DNA of 64,000 nucleotides from Nepenthes gracilis (Eukaryota > Streptophyta > Magnoliopsida > Caryophyllales > Nepenthaceae). Within the stretch, counting starts at the first letter, position 1, and each line of letters begins with the position of its first letter. The stretch spans positions 5,480,501 to 5,544,500 of the forward strand of contig BSYO01000013.1 of assembly GCA_033239525.1 (NCBI GenBank), given 5' to 3'. Below are positions 13,244 through 24,419 of this stretch, in pieces. Below the pieces are notes generated by a model. It did not search any database and had not been told where the DNA came from. It saw nothing but the letters and a program-made list of their open reading frames with translations. A program made the translations under genes and the position numbers.

Positions 13244-14365
13244 ATGTAGAGATAAGTCATTCAAATCAATATACATATCCTTTTTCTTTAATCTTTCAAT
13301 CATTGTATACATATTTGTTATTGCAATCATTCGGTCAAAGCTGTAAATGGAATTGTAAAAGAAATATATTTATGGATGAATAATACAAGATTGTGGATTT
13401 CCTAACTACCCTGACAGCTGACAAACACTAGCATTGAGAAAGCAGACAAATTGGTAAGTGTGACCTTAAATTTATTTCCCGGCACATTTGAAGATTTAAT
13501 TTGAAAAGTTTATGGTGTGAGTTGATTTGAAATTTGAATGGAGGTTGGCCCGAGTCTGCAACCTAACACTAATCGCATTTATAAGGGGGTGGAAGACTGC
13601 ACCTTCCGTGGTATGAATCTATTATATTTTTAAAATCATCAGTTATTTTACATATTTAGTGTCTGTATTATGTTTTGATTGTGATCTTAAAAATAATTTG
13701 TTGTCGCCTCTTTTCTTATTATCCTATATAAAAACTACAAAACCTCTTCTCATTAGCCTTATAGTTTTTTTTTTTAGAATTTTTTCATATAAATATAATA
13801 TTTTATTATATGATTGTTTATTATTTTTATATTACAAATATGATAACCAGTCAGTTATCATATTAAAATATTATTTTGATTAATTATAAATACCCAGTCC
13901 AGTACACGAAATTCTTGCCAGCTTACATCATGGGACTTGGACAAAATCAAAAATAAAAAGTCTAAAGACGATTTTTATTATTTAAATTTTTAAATTTAAA
14001 ATCATAATAAAATAATCTTATTATGATTGGTCTTTTATTTCTCCAACTACCATATATTCTTTGCGTTGACTTTGGGAGCTTCGCATGTCCCTCGGCGTGT
14101 GCCGCGTGTAAGCTAGCACGTTGTATGTTGACGAGGCAGCTGCGACAGAATTTCAGTTCTTCATTCTTTATTTAAAAAAAAAAACCAGATAAATAATTAG
14201 CTTTTGGTATTTCAGCCAACTGGCAGCGGGAATAATAAAATGTATTTATAAAAGAGAAAATGTCAACTTTCTCTTTATTTATAATAAAGTGTCAACTTTG
14301 ACATTATTTGTAAATATTTATTTATTTATTTATGTTAAAATTGGTTGTTATTTTTTAATTAGAAC
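13244..14365. other. 3' flank of RBOHE-like gene; no further gene seen
   Basis: AT-rich sequence with a small GC-richer patch near 14065-14150. I see no coding motif. It ends at the TGATG start of an LTR at 14366. The last five bases, AGAAC (14361-14365), may be half of a worn target duplication. Confidence 0.5.
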
Positions 14366-15336
14366 TGATGCATCCTAAATTTAAATTTGAATGACGTTTA
14401 AGCAAGCTAGTTAAATGATTTTAGTCTCCATTCACTGTATTTTGAAGATTTCACACCATAATTTCAAATAAGAAAATCAAGAATTTATTTTGGATTTAAT
14501 CCCACCGAAAATATTTCACGCTCAAATCAATGTCAGCTTTCTCCGAAACGTGGATGTAAGTGATGCAGAAATGGATGCAAAGAGTGTATTTGTAAGTGGG
14601 AGTACATTCGTAGGAAGAGTGGCTTTATAGTTGCTCATGAGAAGCAGCTCTCAAAGTACTGAGTTCGTTAGGAACTAGTAGAAGAAAGAGAGTCAGCGTA
14701 GTAGAGAAGAGATTCTAAGAGTTTTGCAATTACTTGAGAGCTTTTGTGGACCAGAGAAGGCACGTCTAAAAGCGTCAGCCTCCATGGCCTTTTATAACCA
14801 TGGCCATGGGATGCCTTCCTTATGTAGAGGGGTTTGATGTCCGCGCTCTGTTGGGGATCGTTTCCTTTCCTGCGTAGGCGTGAGCGCCTTTCTGGCTGTA
14901 ACAGTTAAAGAGGCTGATCTCCTTTCTTCTGTATTTTGTCACCGTTCGAATTTTCAATAGATCGTGCATAGATTCTGACACCTTCCTCTTGGGATGTGTT
15001 TTGATTTAGGAGGTGACTGTTCCAGTGAAGATTCCTTCTTTGGAGATACGAAAAATTAAGATAGATGACCCTTGTGGCTTATTGATGGACATGTGGACCA
15101 ATCTAGGCTTGGGTTGTGTACGTCCTGCGTCTTAACCAATCTACTGGTCGCTTTTTTGTCAACAAAAGTGTTGACCTTCCTGAGCTCAAATGGGTTGTCT
15201 TGATCTTGGGCCTCTACTGGCTTACTTGCCTTTCGTCCAATCAACGATAGCGTTGAACGTCCAGGCAGAAATAGGCCGCTGAGGTTTTGGGTCGCTTTCT
15301 CCTTCATGGACCAGCCCGTTACTAGCACCCTCATCA
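14366..15336 (-). mobile_element. Full-length Tat-type LTR, left arm of an inverted composite
   Basis: Begins TGATGCATCC and ends CCTCATCA (971 bases). It is recognisably related along its length to the LTRs at 53347-54321 and 62750-63741, in the same plus-strand orientation. It keeps the pol-sense TATA-like TTATAAAAGG (minus, 14788-14797). By orientation it is the 3' LTR of a minus-strand element. The sequence after it, matching the PPT side of the intact element, supports this. Confidence 0.8.
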
Positions 15337-15489
15337 TTAGCCCTCCATGTCGGTGGCCTGGGACTCTAGCCTCCAGCATGTTCACGATGGGATATTTTTG
15401 ACTGGGCAACTTACACGAGACAGTTTGGTGAGGAAATTAGCAATGGCACTTGGTCTGTTAATCGCGTTGCTTGCAACTGCTGACCGCAA

Positions 15490-15790
15490 AGTTGAGATCC
15501 GGAGAATAAAGCTGTAGGAAGCGTTGATCGAATTTGTTGACCGTCCTGGCCAGAATCTAGAAAATTGGCTGGAGAAAGCGTTGATTGAATTCATTGACCA
15601 TACTGTTAAGAATCCGAAGAACTGGTTGAAGAGAGCATTGACTGAATTCATTGACCGTTCTGGTAAGAATTCGGAGAATTAGATGAAGGGAGCGTTAACC
15701 GTTCTGGTAAGGATCCGAAGAACTGGGTAGGAAGAGGAGGGTTGATCGGATTCATTGACCATCTAGATAAGAATCCAGAGAATTTGTGGG
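15490..15790 (-). repeat. 56-bp-type minisatellite of Tat element, left arm
   Basis: About five units of roughly 56 bases, each running GGAGAA(T/C)TGG...GAAGCGTTGAT...TTGACCGT...AAGAATCC. The same unit family recurs at 19805-20095 (inverted) and 54480-54890. One unit here is shortened. Confidence 0.8.
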
Positions 15791-15909
15791 GATTGAAATG
15801 ACGCGCCATTATGTCGTTGGACTGTCAGTCGAAAAGGTTACAACGTGTCAACATGTAGTGAATTTGTGATCCCAATAATTAATTTATTAGAAGATCTGAC
15901 TCGACTCCG

Positions 15910-16970
15910 TACCTCCAGTGCCTTACTCCTGGGGAAGCCGACTACGCCTTGAAAAAAATCCATCTTGGGATATGTGGATCATAAATTGACGGTAAGAACT
16001 TAACAATGAAAAAGGATGTTCTAGAGTGCGTGAAGAAGTGTGAGAATTGTCAATTCCATGGTAATTTTCACCACCAGCTACCCACGAAGTTGAAGTTCCT
16101 TCAAACTCCTTAGCCTTTCGCACAATGGAGCACGATATTCTCAACCCGTTTCCCATCGCAATTAGGCCAAGGAAGTTCATCATCGTTGGCGTAGACTACT
16201 TAACCAAATGTGTTAAAGTCGCCTCGCTGGCCAAGATCACCGAGTACAATGCCTTGAAATTCGTTCGCCAGAGTATAGTGAGTAGATTTGGTGTTTCCAG
16301 GGTCATCGTGACCGACAACGGAACCCAATTCTTAGGAAAGTACTTCACCAAGTATTGCACCAGTCTTAGTATCAATTGGTCTATATTTCGATAGCATACC
16401 CCCACATAAACGGACAGGTGGAGGTCACCAACTATACGCTACTCCATAGTGTAAATACCAAGTTAGAGGACGTAGGGGGCTCTTGAGTCGACGAGTTGCC
16501 CTCCGTTCTATAATCATACCAGACGACTCCAAATGATCCAACTCAATAGACACCCTTCACTCTCTGCTACGGGATTGAAGTAGTAATTCTGGTTGAGATC
16601 AGCCTTCCAATTCTTAGGGTCCAAGCTTTCGATCTACTTGATAACTCCCAAAAGATCAGGGAACATCTAGATCTATTGGAGGAAGCTCGTGACACAGTCA
16701 GGATATGGACAGCAGCCTACTGACAACGAGTCGCCCGCTATTACAATAAGAAGGTGAAAGTATAACAATTCAAAGTTGAAGATCTAGTCTTGCGAAGCAT
16801 AGAGGTTACAGGCAATACCACTAACCAAAACATGCTTTCCCTGAATTGGAAAAGCCTGTTTCTAGTTTTAACCATTCTACAGAATGGAATATACAAATTT
16901 CGAACTCAGAATGGCAAGCTGGTCCGACGGACGTGGAATGCGGTTCACCTAAAATGCTACTTCCAATGAA
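15910..16970 (+). pseudogene. Ty3-gypsy integrase fragment, Tat type, broken
   Basis: The plus-strand reading starts inside the zinc-binding N-terminal part of integrase (CLTPGEADYALKKIHLGICG near 15920, then a CENC-like pair) and continues into the catalytic core. There VDYLTKCVKVASLAKITEY and VTDNGTQF show the family's first and second catalytic aspartate regions (ORF 16125-16394), followed by the C-terminal domain near 16560-16970. Stops and shifts interrupt it. No gag, protease or reverse transcriptase precedes it: the sequence switches at about 15910 from the left arm's 3'-end sequence to mid-integrase. It is a dead fragment. Confidence 0.85.
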
Positions 16971-17025
16971 AACCTAAGTAAATCATCTGTATAACATGAG
17001 CATGCTTGTAACATATATTATCATT

Positions 17026-17032
17026 AATAAAA
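17026..17032 (+). promoter_or_regulatory. Conserved AATAAAA after pol (poly(A)-signal-like)
   Basis: ATTAATAAAAG follows the integrase end. The surrounding block (CATGCTT...ATTAATAAAA) is conserved at the same place in the element at 53-63 kb (minus, 57140-57146). A polyadenylation role is inference from motif and position. Confidence 0.5.
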
Positions 17033-17164
17033 GAAAATTCTTTTCCATTTGCATTGTGCCTTGTATCTCTTTTCTTTCTTTTTCTTTTCCATGTGAATAC
17101 TTACTTGTAGGTTATACGAAATAAATGATCTAGATTGCCCTTAAGTCGGGCGGATTTTTACCAA

Positions 17165-17370
17165 TTCGTAATTAAACCCTAATCATTCACACGGCTCATA
17201 AGCAGTTGAATTGAACCCTGGTAATTCAGACGGTCCGTAAGCAGTCGAATTAAATTTTGGTTATCCAAGTAGCCCGTAAGTGGTCGAATTAAACCTTGAT
17301 CATCCAGGTGGCCCATAAGCTGTCGAATTAAACATTAGTCATCCAAGTGGCCCATTTGAGGTCTAATTTC
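17165..17370. repeat. 39-bp minisatellite between pol and antisense gene (copy in composite)
   Basis: About five 39-base units of the form GAATTAAACCTTGATCATCC...GTGGCCCATAAGC..GTC, with copy-to-copy changes but constant spacing. The same unit family, reverse-complemented, is at 56735-57010. Confidence 0.8.
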
Positions 17371-17753
17371 ATACCTTAGGGGGTTTAAATGGAACACGTG
17401 ACGACCTCCTCCAATAGGAGTTAGCGCTGTCAGTCTACGACGATCAACACCTCGGGTGTAAAGTGCTCCGTCCAAGAGCTGGCCACTCAAGATCATACAT
17501 GGGCAATGCCACCCAAGCCTTAACTCACGCTCGAGTATAAAACCGACTTGGTACGAGATCAGGATTCAACCCTGATATCTCTTTGAGGACTTATATCTAT
17601 TTGATAGCACAACAAACGTCTCCAATGTTGTGAGACGGATGGCTAACTTGTACAAGGTACACCAAGCAGGCCAGCTAATATAAAAAATAAGTAACTAAAG
17701 GGACAGCTAACGAAAGCAACGTCATGGAATGTAATATGTCATTAAAATAATTA

Positions 17754-17760
17754 TTTTATT
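17754..17760 (-). promoter_or_regulatory. Conserved AATAAAA after the antisense gene
   Basis: The minus strand reads AATAAAATAATTATTTTAAT about 200 bases beyond the end of the coiled-coil ORF. The other element has AATAAAATGATCATTTTACT in the matching place (56392-56398). Conservation across two diverged copies suggests a real 3' end signal. Confidence 0.5.
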
Positions 17761-17961
17761 AATGCCAAAGCTGTATTTATAATTTCATCAAAAAATAAAA
17801 AAAAAAATAAGGGATACAAAATCTTTACTGAGGAGCAGAGTTCCCAGGAGAAGGCAGGAGATGCCCTATTCACTCTGGGGCTATATCACAAGGCTCTCAC
17901 CTCGCTTGGCTGTATGGTTTACTGGGTCAAGGACACCAATGAAAAAATTGGGGTCTACTAG

Positions 17962-19802
17962 CTAGACAATACGGCAACTAATATTGATTCCTTCCCATAA
18001 CCGTGCCCATTGAGTTTGAGAAGCCTTATATGGACGTATGCAAGTAGATAGCTCATTTTCTAGCGAAGCTATCTTTCTCAAAAGCTCATCATTATGCCCC
18101 ACCGCCCAGGCGGCCTCCTCTTCCAATCTTGCAGTTTTCGCCTTAAGTTTAGACAACTCTGACTGGATAGCGGCCTTCTCCTCCTGGTGCAAGGCCCTCA
18201 GTAGGTCCATCTCCTCCTCGAACCAAGTGATCTCATCTTCATAGTCCAAGACCACCGTGTCCCGTTGATACAATACCTTGCTCATTACGGCTAGAATCCT
18301 CTCATTTTGCCAGATATCAAAGAAGTTAAGCAACAACAGTAGAAGAGGAAGAGAATGAAAGCTTCAAAAAGTTACCAGTCAAACTTTTTGCTGCTTCCTT
18401 ACTAGTTTGCTCCGCAACCTTGGGCCTGATGGTGGAGGACTGTGAGCGACAGCTTTCTCAGCACGTACCGCTGAAGCCTCAATAGCAATCTCCTCTGCCA
18501 ACTCAGCGTTGATGTCAACTTCCTCAAAAAACTCTCCAATGGTTGGCTCATCAGGCCGAGAAAATAGCTTCATGGCTGGCTCCTCAAGGTTAGCTGGTAG
18601 CTCTGCAGGCGGCTTCATTGGTGTGGCTTGCGCCACCAAGTCCTCCGGCTGCAATAGTGTAGTGACAACACCACTTGCAGCAGCACGCAGTATGGCCTCG
18701 TACTCCTCCATAGCAACCTTTACACCGGAGCACTCTTTGGCTCCAGCGAGTCGTCCGGCCGCTATGTAGTCTAGCTTTGTGGAGGATGACGAAGAAGGCT
18801 CTATCATCGCAGCCCTCTTTTGCCTTGGACTTTTGGGAGCATCATTGGTGGAAAGTGCACCGGCCACATCAATGGGGATAGCGCTGGTTTTTCTCTTACG
18901 TTGTGAGGTTGCTGGTGGTGGTGGCCTCGACCTTCCTGGGATCGGAGAAGGAGGTCCCTAGCATGCTTTCCTCGGCTACCTCCTCTCTGAAACCCTAATC
19001 TCTCCTAAACTCAGAGAGATGGTCCCTCACTGGCCGCAACTGTGGCTCCACAGCAGCCACCTCCTCCTTCTTGGGCATCCCGGTGAGCACTAGAAACCTT
19101 ACCCTAATCTCGAGACAAGGGCTATGAATCCTCAACGTGCACAAAGAGAAAGTGATCCTTCCAATTCTTCAAAGAATCGTAGACGGCATCACTGATGTGT
19201 AGATCTCTGGGGGACAAGAAGATCCAGTTCTCACTCTGGGTGAATCGAAACATCACCCTAACTACGTCTACCATCAGTATCTGTGAATGGTAACCGAAGA
19301 AGATCCACTGCGAGCAGAGGTACCGTATGTCGTTGGCATGGAGCCGTGCGATAGGAACTCTGAGCGCTGTAAAGATGGCGAGTTGTTCCTCTGGTACAGG
19401 GAGGCAAAACCCACTCTTTAGGTGGGCTTCGTATACGACAATGTGACCCCTAGGAGAGAAGTAGGCCCTATCGTGTTCGCCGAGTATCGTGAACACAATC
19501 TTTCGTGGGATGTTAAACTTAACATATAACTCTCTCACATTATCAGGAGAAATAACAGAAGCAATCTCGAGAGCGTGAAAAATTTGAACGAATGCACAAA
19601 TTATAAATGAACGTAGCCATTGGAGAAGGGCAACACATTGAAACGGTGTGTCCATCATCGCTGACACGTGTCGCTTCCGGAGAGGACGCAATAGAATCAG
19701 ATATTCTAGTAAATTAATTACCGGGATTACAAATTCACTGCATGTTATTACGTACAACCTTTTCGACTGATAGTTTGATGGCATGATGGCGCGTCGTTTC
19801 AA
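17962..19802 (-). pseudogene. Antisense gene of Tat element: Transposase_28-like domain, A/E/P-rich linker, coiled coil
   Basis: Three collinear minus-strand segments. Segment A (19122-19802) contains VRELYVKFNIP, DRAYFSPRGHIVVYEAHL, GFCLPVPEEQL and WKDHFLFV, the pattern of the plant 'putative gypsy type transposon' domain (Transposase_28, Pfam PF04195). Segment B (18379-18867) is Ala/Glu/Pro-rich and ends PRLRSKLVRKQQK. Segment C (17962-18336) is a heptad-rich coiled coil beginning near MDLLRALHQEEK and ending WARLWEGINI. Segments A-C match, in order, the antisense gene at 55149-56222. An intron probably separates B and C (about 18300-18375). Relative to that copy, about 60 bases holding the start codon are missing near 19575, so upstream residues of segment A are read-through. 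The function of this domain is not established. Confidence 0.75.
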
Positions 19803-19804
19803 TC

Positions 19805-20095
19805 CCCACTAATTCTCTGGATTCTTATTTGGATGGTCAACGAATCCGATCAACGCTTCTCTTCTTACGTAGTTCTTCGGATCCTTATCAAAGCGGTAAA
19901 TGAATCTGATCAACGCTCCATTCATCCAGTTCTTTCGGATTCTTACTTGGATGGTCGGCCAACGACTCTTGCTCGCTTTTTCAAATCCAGAATTCTTATC
20001 AGGATGGTCAAAGAATCCGATCAATGCTCTCTCCAACCAGTTATCTGAATTCTGGTTGGGACGGTCAATAAATTTGGTCAACGCTTCCTATAATT
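19805..20095 (+). repeat. 56-bp-type minisatellite of Tat element, right arm
   Basis: The same unit family as 15490-15790, on the opposite strand, lying between the antisense gene and the right LTR. Units read (minus) GGATTCGTTGACC...AAGAATCC. Confidence 0.75.
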
Positions 20096-20267
20096 TTGTT
20101 CTCCGGATCTCGACTTTGCGGTCAACAGTAGCAGGCAACGCGATGAACAAATTAAGAGCCATTGCTAGTTTTCTCACCAAACTGTCCCATATGAGTTGCC
20201 CAGCAAGAAGCGTCCCATTGTGAATATGTTGGAGGTCGAAATCCCAGACCACCAGCATGGGGGCTAG

Positions 20268-20637
20268 TGATGGGGACGTCAGTAACGGGTTGGCCAACAA
20301 AGGAAGAAGCGGCCCAAAACCTCAGTGGTCCATTTTTACATGGACGGTCAATGCTATCGTTGACCGAATGAAAGGCAAGTGACTTAGTAAAAGCCTAAGA
20401 TCAAGACAGCTAATTTAAACTTAGGAAGGTCAACACTTCCGAATCGACACTTAAAAGCGACCAGACCGGAGTGTTTTGGTTTTCGGAGATCAAATTTATT
20501 ATCCGCTTTCACCCGACATCTTATTTGAAATTGTGGTGTATATGGGGACAGATATGACCCAAAGACAACGAATGGAAATCAAATCCTGAATGATTATTTA
20601 ATCCAAATTTGTTCAAATTTGAATCTAGGACGCATGA
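20268..20637 (+). mobile_element. Internally deleted Tat-type LTR, right arm of inverted composite
   Basis: Starts TGATGGGGACGTC directly after a G-rich tract (GCATGGGGGCTAG, 20255-20267; PPT-like) and ends near GGACGCATGA. It is reverse-complementary to both ends of the left LTR but lacks about 600 central bases. By orientation it is the 3' LTR of the plus-strand integrase fragment. Flanks (AGAAC left of 14366, GAAAC right of 20637) resemble each other but are not identical. Confidence 0.7.
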
Positions 20638-21979
20638 GAAACAGTCATTTTGAATATATATATAATAAAGATTTTTTTATTCTTTTGATGTTAACGAAAA
20701 ATTAAATTGGAAAAACACTTGTCTAATAAAAATATTTTTTAAGTTTATTATCAGTTTAAAAAAATGAAAATATTATTTTAAATATGAGATATTATGAAAA
20801 TATAACTATTTTTATGTTATATTTTTTATTATATTTCCTGATGAAATGTTTTTGTAAATTAATTATCAGCAAATACTTTTATTTATATTTTTCCTTTTAA
20901 TTGCTTCTATAACATGTCGAAAGATGCAAACAAAAATCGCTCAATTATAATATTTCTTTCGTTTATGAAAAAATCAAAAAATAGAAAATAATTATCATGG
21001 AAAATATTTCTTAAAAATATTTTTCATATTTTTTTTTAATAAAAAATGTCTTCAAATAATTAACTTCTTCTTTTTTTTGGCATTTGTCGTGTATAATAAA
21101 ATATAAATTATAACATAAATCAATAGATAAGAGAAAATATTTCTAGTTATTGATGATAATAATATTTTATGATAAAAATATATATATATTTTTTACCATC
21201 TAATGATCTTTGATAATATGATTTTGGATTAGTGGTCGGATGGAAGCACCACTGATTATTGACCAGCGGTGAAATTTGGGGGGTCAATGACAAGTGATCG
21301 ACGGTGGGCGACTGGTGTGGCGGTGGTTGGGCCTCATCAGCTAATGAGTTGGGTCGGGAAGTTGACAGCCGATGATGACAGCGGTGATTTTTTATTTTTA
21401 TTTTTATTTTTGTAAAAATGTTTTCTATTAATTTATTTTTTTTATTCTTTTTTTATTTTTGTAAACAGAACTGAGGTAAGAGGCATTGTACGGACGCATA
21501 GAAATATTTAATTGTTTGAAGTCGCCCTACCTCATCAAATCATCAGACTTTACACAGGAAGGGAAGACATCATCATCGTCATCATATAGAACCAACATTA
21601 CCATATAAATATCATACCTTTAAACTATAAAAATAACATATGAATTATAATTATACAATTGGGTATATTTAAAATTTTTTTCAACACCGACATAAAGATT
21701 GAAAATATTATACCGAATGACCCAACTAATGGATTTTATTAACTAACCGAGCTATTGGAACCTTTACCCATGGCAGCTTAATCTAACAAGCTCAAGCTTG
21801 ATATGCATGTTGTCGATGTAAATCATTGGTTATAAATAATATATAAAATTAAAAACAATTGTTATGTAAGTATTAAAAGATATAAGATTAGGCTAATAAT
21901 AAAAGATTTTATTCAAACTTATAGGATTAATCTAAGGAAACCTTTGTTCCGATAGCAAAAATGAGCACCGTTGGAATAT
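20638..21979. other. AT-rich intergenic sequence; no gene seen
   Basis: Mostly AT-rich with short palindromic AT runs. A GC-richer patch at about 21230-21385 has GTGG/GACC-rich words but no ORF or known motif. Confidence 0.5.
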
Positions 21980-22865
21980 TAATATTGGTGGCAATATATT
22001 ATGATTAGCCCATACTCCAATCAGACATTGAGAATTCCTTCTTACAATGCTACTTTGAAGAAGATTATATGAATCTCTCTTAATCATCCAAAAGAAAGAA
22101 TTGGACTTTTTATAAGTTTAGAAAAAGCTTTATATGTTTGATACTCTAAACTTAGAAATGCAGTAGTTGGTATAGTTTTTCAATGAGCAAAGCTAATCCC
22201 TCCTTATTCAATAAGAAGAGAAGTAGTGGTAAAATTTTTGACTTAATTTATATTAACATTATATATTATAGAAAACGATTTAAATGAAATAATGAAGTTT
22301 AAAAGTTTTTTTTTTTTTTTTTGTAAAAGAATTGATATAAACATTTTGAAAAGATAAAATATTTTTTTGGAATTGAAGTGGCATATTAAAAAGAGTTATA
22401 TCTTAGACTTATTAAAAGAAACAAAGAAGTTGGCTACATGACTGATAAGCATCCATATTGATTGCAACTTTAAACTTGACATGAGAAAAATCAACCAGTT
22501 AAAAATATTTGACTACTTTCAAAACTTGTTTGTAAGCTAATATATTTAACTACAATCGGACTATAATTTATATTATTGGCCTTGTAAGTCAAGCAATGCA
22601 CACTCAAAAGATATCACACGTGGATGTAGTTGATAGTGTCCTAGTGTATTAGAAATATTCACGTGGAAGAGGAATTTGAATGAGAACGAATGGGTATGTG
22701 AAAGTAACACGCTACTTGCATGCTAACTGTACAAGAAATTTCGATAATAGAAGACTGAGTATGGATTTTTGCACAATTGTTGGAGGCAATTTGGTCACTT
22801 TGAGAAGTAAGAAGTAAAATATGGTAGTGAAGTAAAATATGGTAGCAAAGTCTAGTATAAAGGAA
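21980..22865 (+). pseudogene. Ty1-copia reverse transcriptase/RNase H remnant
   Basis: No long frame survives, but frame-hopping translation recovers the copia order: NSFLQCYFEEDYMNLS (near 22040; cf. AFLHGDLEEEIYM), KSLYGL (near 22125), a worn ...FFGIEVAY block (near 22360), LLKETKKLAT (near 22410), LVxKLIYLT...SQAMH (near 22530-22600), then DNRR...GGNLVTxRSKK of RNase H (near 22750-22810). Many stops and shifts show great age. The reading breaks at 22871 where LTR-like sequence intervenes. Confidence 0.7.
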
Positions 22866-22870
22866 GAATA

Positions 22871-23450
22871 TGTTGGGGTTTAACATCCAAATACACCTAA
22901 TCCGGTATAGTGGAACAAATTCAAACTCCCTGTCAACCATCAACTATCAAATTTGTAACATAAGAAACAAATAATGTATAATAATTTTTAACGTGAAAAA
23001 TTTTTTTTAATCAAGGAAAAAATTTTGAGCCAAACTTTGAATAAATTCATTATAAATAGTGTCGATTATAAGAACCCATCAAGAACTTGAGTGTATAATG
23101 GTTGAATATAACCCCCTTTTAATACACTCGATAACTTACAAGAGAAATAAAACGAGAAAAAAACATCCAAATGAAAAAAACGTTTCCAAAAATTACTTCT
23201 AAAACGACGTATCCGACTTTAGCGAAGAACGGAACTCAAATCTAACATTAACCGGATTCCAAACATCTTCCTCTTCTTTCTTCTTCTCTCATCTCTTACT
23301 GTATGGCACCCCTTGTGAAGAAATATTTCAAAAATCTTTGAACTTACATATAGTTTCAAATTCATTTTTTGTAACAATCAAGTTGGAGTACATATAGTTT
23401 CAAATTCATTTTTTCCAAAAAAAATTTAACATATTGAAATCAATTATCAT
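22871..23450. mobile_element. LTR-like insertion within the copia remnant
   Basis: Begins TGTTGGGGTTTAAC at a point where RNase H sequence stops. It contains TTTTTAACGTGAAAA, the word also present in the copia LTR at 25316, and resembles a solo LTR. The right end is unclear; a duplicated word TACATATAGTTTCAAATTCA occurs at about 23346 and 23391. Coding-like sequence resumes by about 23515. Confidence 0.4.
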
Positions 23451-23514
23451 TTTATAAGAAAAAAGGTACAATAGAAGGTTATTAGTACTATGCATGTTCA
23501 AAGTAAAGATCAAT

Positions 23515-24200
23515 TTATAAATATATTTATAAAAGGTCTAAGCTTTGCAAGCTTCCATCAATTATTAGCCAAGTTGGGATTAATAGATGTCTATTCCCAA
23601 CTTGAGGGAAAGTGTTGACCTGAAAAAATTAAGGTGGATAATATTGGTAAGAAGAATGAATTGGCAAGTGAAAATTAAAAAATTGTGTTGATAATAGAAT
23701 TTTAAGAAATTCTAAATTATACTCTCCTAATATATTAACTTAGCATTTATATCATTATTGATTGATAATGATTTATCCCCTGTTACTAGCACTTTTATAT
23801 AATATATATAAATTTATGAAAAGTCATAGTATTTTGTATGAATAAAAAAATGATAGCACATTAATTTTACAAGTGTTTTTATTAAATCACTTAAATTGAG
23901 TCTTCTCTTTCTTTATGTTTGTATTTTAAATATTTTTTTATCATTTCATATATAATACTTTAGTTAAAGTTTAGGATTAGTTAAACTTTTTAACAATATG
24001 AACTCATATGCCTTTATATATATAACTAAACTATTGATAATTGAATAAAATATTTTAAAAATTTAGATAGAAGGAAAGAATATAATTAAATATTTTTAGT
24101 TAAAGAATGTGGTTTTTTTTTTTTTTTTTTTTTTTGGCCAGATAAAAGATATGAGTTTTTTTTTCCGTTATACGCTTAAGGTGAAATAATGTATTAAATA
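23515..24200 (+). mobile_element. Copia 3' end: RNase H tail, polypurine tract and 3' LTR start
   Basis: The plus frame reads ...SFHQLLAKLGLIDVYSQ, the usual copia polyprotein tail. CAACTTGAGGGAAAG follows (PPT, 23604-23612), then TGTTGACC as the LTR start at 23613. The LTR right end is not resolved; 24113-24135 is a poly-T run. The pattern 'LGxIDxY...GAGGG..AG|TGTTGA' is typical of plant copia elements. Confidence 0.6.
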
Positions 24201-24269
24201 GGATAAAGTATTTAGTATAATTGATCATGATCATACAGTAATTCTATACTCATTCTTCTCCCACCCACC

Positions 24270-24415
24270 CAAAACAAAAATAAACATGGTAATTAAATAT
24301 TAGTTAACAAAATTAAACCTAAAGTTTTTGACAAAAATTATTACAGAGATAGAATTTAAACCCATGACCTCTAGATTTTGAACCTTGTGAGCTATCAAGC
24401 TAGTCTACCCTACAC
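24270..24415 (-). mobile_element. Probable tRNA-derived SINE
   Basis: The minus strand has CTAGCTTGATAGCTCACAAG (A-box side) followed about 30 bases on by GGTCATGGGTTTAAATTC (B-box-like, 24351-24368). This is the layout of plant SINE heads, where a B box of the form GGTTCGAATCC has decayed. The 3' end and target duplication were not identified. Confidence 0.4.
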
Positions 24416-24419
24416 TTAA

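Noticed and set aside
15382..15651. Homologous ORFs over the 56-bp arrays (15382-15651 minus and 19900-20223 plus)
   Set aside because: The similarity follows from the shared minisatellite and flank; the 56-base period shifts frame each unit and no domain is seen.
17165..17370. CRISPR-like regular spacing in the 39-bp array
   Set aside because: Units are head-to-tail without unique spacers, in a plant nuclear context with no cas genes.
21230..21385. GC-richer island considered as an exon
   Set aside because: No open frame with a motif and no splice-flanked coding pattern.
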